A stretch of 64,000 bases of DNA from Deltaproteobacteria bacterium (lineage in GTDB: Bacteria; Desulfobacterota; DSM-4660; Desulfatiglandales; HGW-15). The stretch spans positions 1-64,000 of the forward strand of contig JAFGDF010000235.1 of the NCBI GenBank assembly GCA_016932235.1, read 5' to 3'. The stretch's first letter is position 1. The number at the start of each line of letters is the position of its first letter. Position numbers and translations under genes: made by a program. Below, piece after piece: positions 63,044 to 64,000 of this stretch. The notes under the pieces are model-generated. The model had not been told where the DNA came from and searched no databases. It saw nothing but the letters and a program-made list of their open reading frames with translations.

Positions 63044-64000
63044 ATGGCCACCAGTACTAATCTTATCGCGGGACTTTCAACCGGTTTTGACTGGCGCACG
63101 ATGATCGACCAGCTGATCAGCATTGAACACCGGCGCGTGGATATCATTGAAGATAAAAAAAGCACTTATGAATCAAAACTCAATGAATGGCAATCATTCA
63201 ACTCGAAATTGCTATCATTGAAGAACGCCGCTGACAGACTTAAAGACCCCGCCGATTTTTATCTTTATACATCCACCATGGTGACCGACAGTACAAACGT
63301 TGATGGAAAAGATCTCCTCTCGGTTTCAACCAATGAAGATGCCTCGCCCGGCTCATATACCGTAAAAGTCCTAAACCTGGCAAAGGCACAGAAACTCTCG
63401 TCAAATCCTTTCACCAGTCTTTCCGAAGAACTTGGAAGCTCCTGTGCAGGTGATATCATCATCAATGGAAAAGTAATAGCCATCGATTCCTCAGACACTC
63501 TTTCCCATGTGGCAAATAAGATTAATAACGCTAATTCGGGAAACTCTTCCACGGGCGTAACCGCGAGTATAGTCAACTACGGGGCCAACGATTACCGATT
63601 ACTTTTAACAAGTGACGATACCGGATCAGAGGGCATAAGCCTTCTTAACGGCTCATCTACTGATCTGGTCCAGAAATTCGGGTGGAAGGACAGTACAGCG
63701 GCAATCCTGAAAAATTCCATAACAAACGGTGCCCAGAGTGACCTGTTTTCGACACAAAGTACCGCTGTCAAATCGCTACTGGGACTCCAGACAGGAGAGA
63801 TATCCACAGGTACACTTGCCATTGGAGGAACCGCCGTTACAATCGATCTCGCGACCCAGTCCCTGAATGATATAAAAAACGCTGTTAATGATGCTGATAT
63901 TGCCGGAGTAACGGCCTCCATTGTTTCAGAATCGATAGAAGGAAAAACCTGTTTCCGTCTCCAGATAGACGGGACACAGGCTTTTGTGGATGAAAATAAT
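63044..64000 (+). CDS. fliD: flagellar hook-associated protein 2 (FliD), 3' end beyond window
   Basis: The first 319 codons of the filament cap protein are present. It starts ATSTNLIAGLSTGFDWRTMI and continues DQLISIEHRRVDIIEDKK, the usual FliD N-terminus, with a helical D0 part and then beta-rich domains (VKVLNLAKAQKLSS type). The frame is unbroken to the last base. The start ATG is the only one possible after an upstream in-frame stop at 63035, although GGAGG is 15 bases away. It follows fliC and the IS remnant. Confidence 0.93.
   Translation, partial: MATSTNLIAGLSTGFDWRTMIDQLISIEHRRVDIIEDKKSTYESKLNEWQSFNSKLLSLKNAADRLKDPADFYLYTSTMVTDSTNVDGKDLLSVSTNEDASPGSYTVKVLNLAKAQKLSSNPFTSLSEELGSSCAGDIIINGKVIAIDSSDTLSHVANKINNANSGNSSTGVTASIVNYGANDYRLLLTSDDTGSEGISLLNGSSTDLVQKFGWKDSTAAILKNSITNGAQSDLFSTQSTAVKSLLGLQTGEISTGTLAIGGTAVTIDLATQSLNDIKNAVNDADIAGVTASIVSESIEGKTCFRLQIDGTQAFVDENN

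Overview
The window looks like a chromosome segment of an anaerobic Desulfobacterota-type bacterium (sulfate-reducing or syntrophic). This is inferred from gene content: three TRAP transporter sets, a Liv-type ABC transporter, old-yellow-enzyme dienoyl-CoA-reductase homologues, NuoF/NuoG-like electron-transfer proteins, CoA-transferases, a coenzyme-B12 mutase, an anaerobic GlpA-like module and flagellin/FliD. No rRNA, tRNA or CRISPR array was seen.

Layout. 1-1749: end of a TRAP operon (DctQ, DctM). 1750-3190: a decayed patch with a MazEF-type toxin-antitoxin pair under a perfect palindromic operator, beside the C-terminal remnant of a tyrosine recombinase. 3191-7613: a stand-alone OYE domain protein, an unknown protein, a hybrid sensor kinase broken by three lesions, and a 55-residue membrane protein. 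7778-20096 (minus): MmgE/PrpD, hydantoinase/oxoprolinase HyuA and HyuB, two tandem Liv-type binding proteins and LivFGMH. 20343-36488 (minus): cupin, three paralogous FAD dehydrogenases, a NuoG-GltD fusion with a NuoF-like partner, a full-length OYE/dienoyl-CoA reductase, a TRAP set with two binding proteins, and a TetR regulator. 36545-47554 (minus): a double CaiB/BaiF CoA-transferase, a glutamate-mutase-like system (GlmL, GlmS, GlmE), a second CaiB protein, a fused family I CoA-transferase, an SDR and an enoyl-CoA hydratase. 48857-52562 (plus): GlpA-like, flavodoxin-ferredoxin and FAD/NAD oxidoreductase genes. 52742-56452 (minus): a third TRAP set, a small protein and an EthD protein. 56657-60844: two metallo-beta-lactamase-fold proteins, an MFS carrier, a small membrane protein and hypoxanthine phosphoribosyltransferase. 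61134-64000: flagellin, an IS1182-like transposase remnant and the start of FliD.

How it may work together. The block from about 7.8 to 47.6 kb reads leftward throughout and looks like a catabolic island for a carboxylate or dicarboxylate. Uptake would be by TRAP and Liv transporters, activation by CoA-transferases, rearrangement by a B12 mutase, hydration and oxidation by ECH, SDR and FAD enzymes, and electron handling by NuoF/NuoG-GltD and OYE proteins. Three near-identical inverted repeats (core ACTTATCGTTAAGT) upstream of three of its transcription units, plus one TetR gene inside it, suggest a shared regulon. The mutase large subunit keeps the carboxylate-binding arginines of glutamate mutase but has proline at the aligned position of the amino-group-binding glutamate. 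No methylaspartase gene is present, so the substrate may not be glutamate. A family of hairpin repeats built on TCGGAC-ttt-GTCCGA is scattered between the genes.
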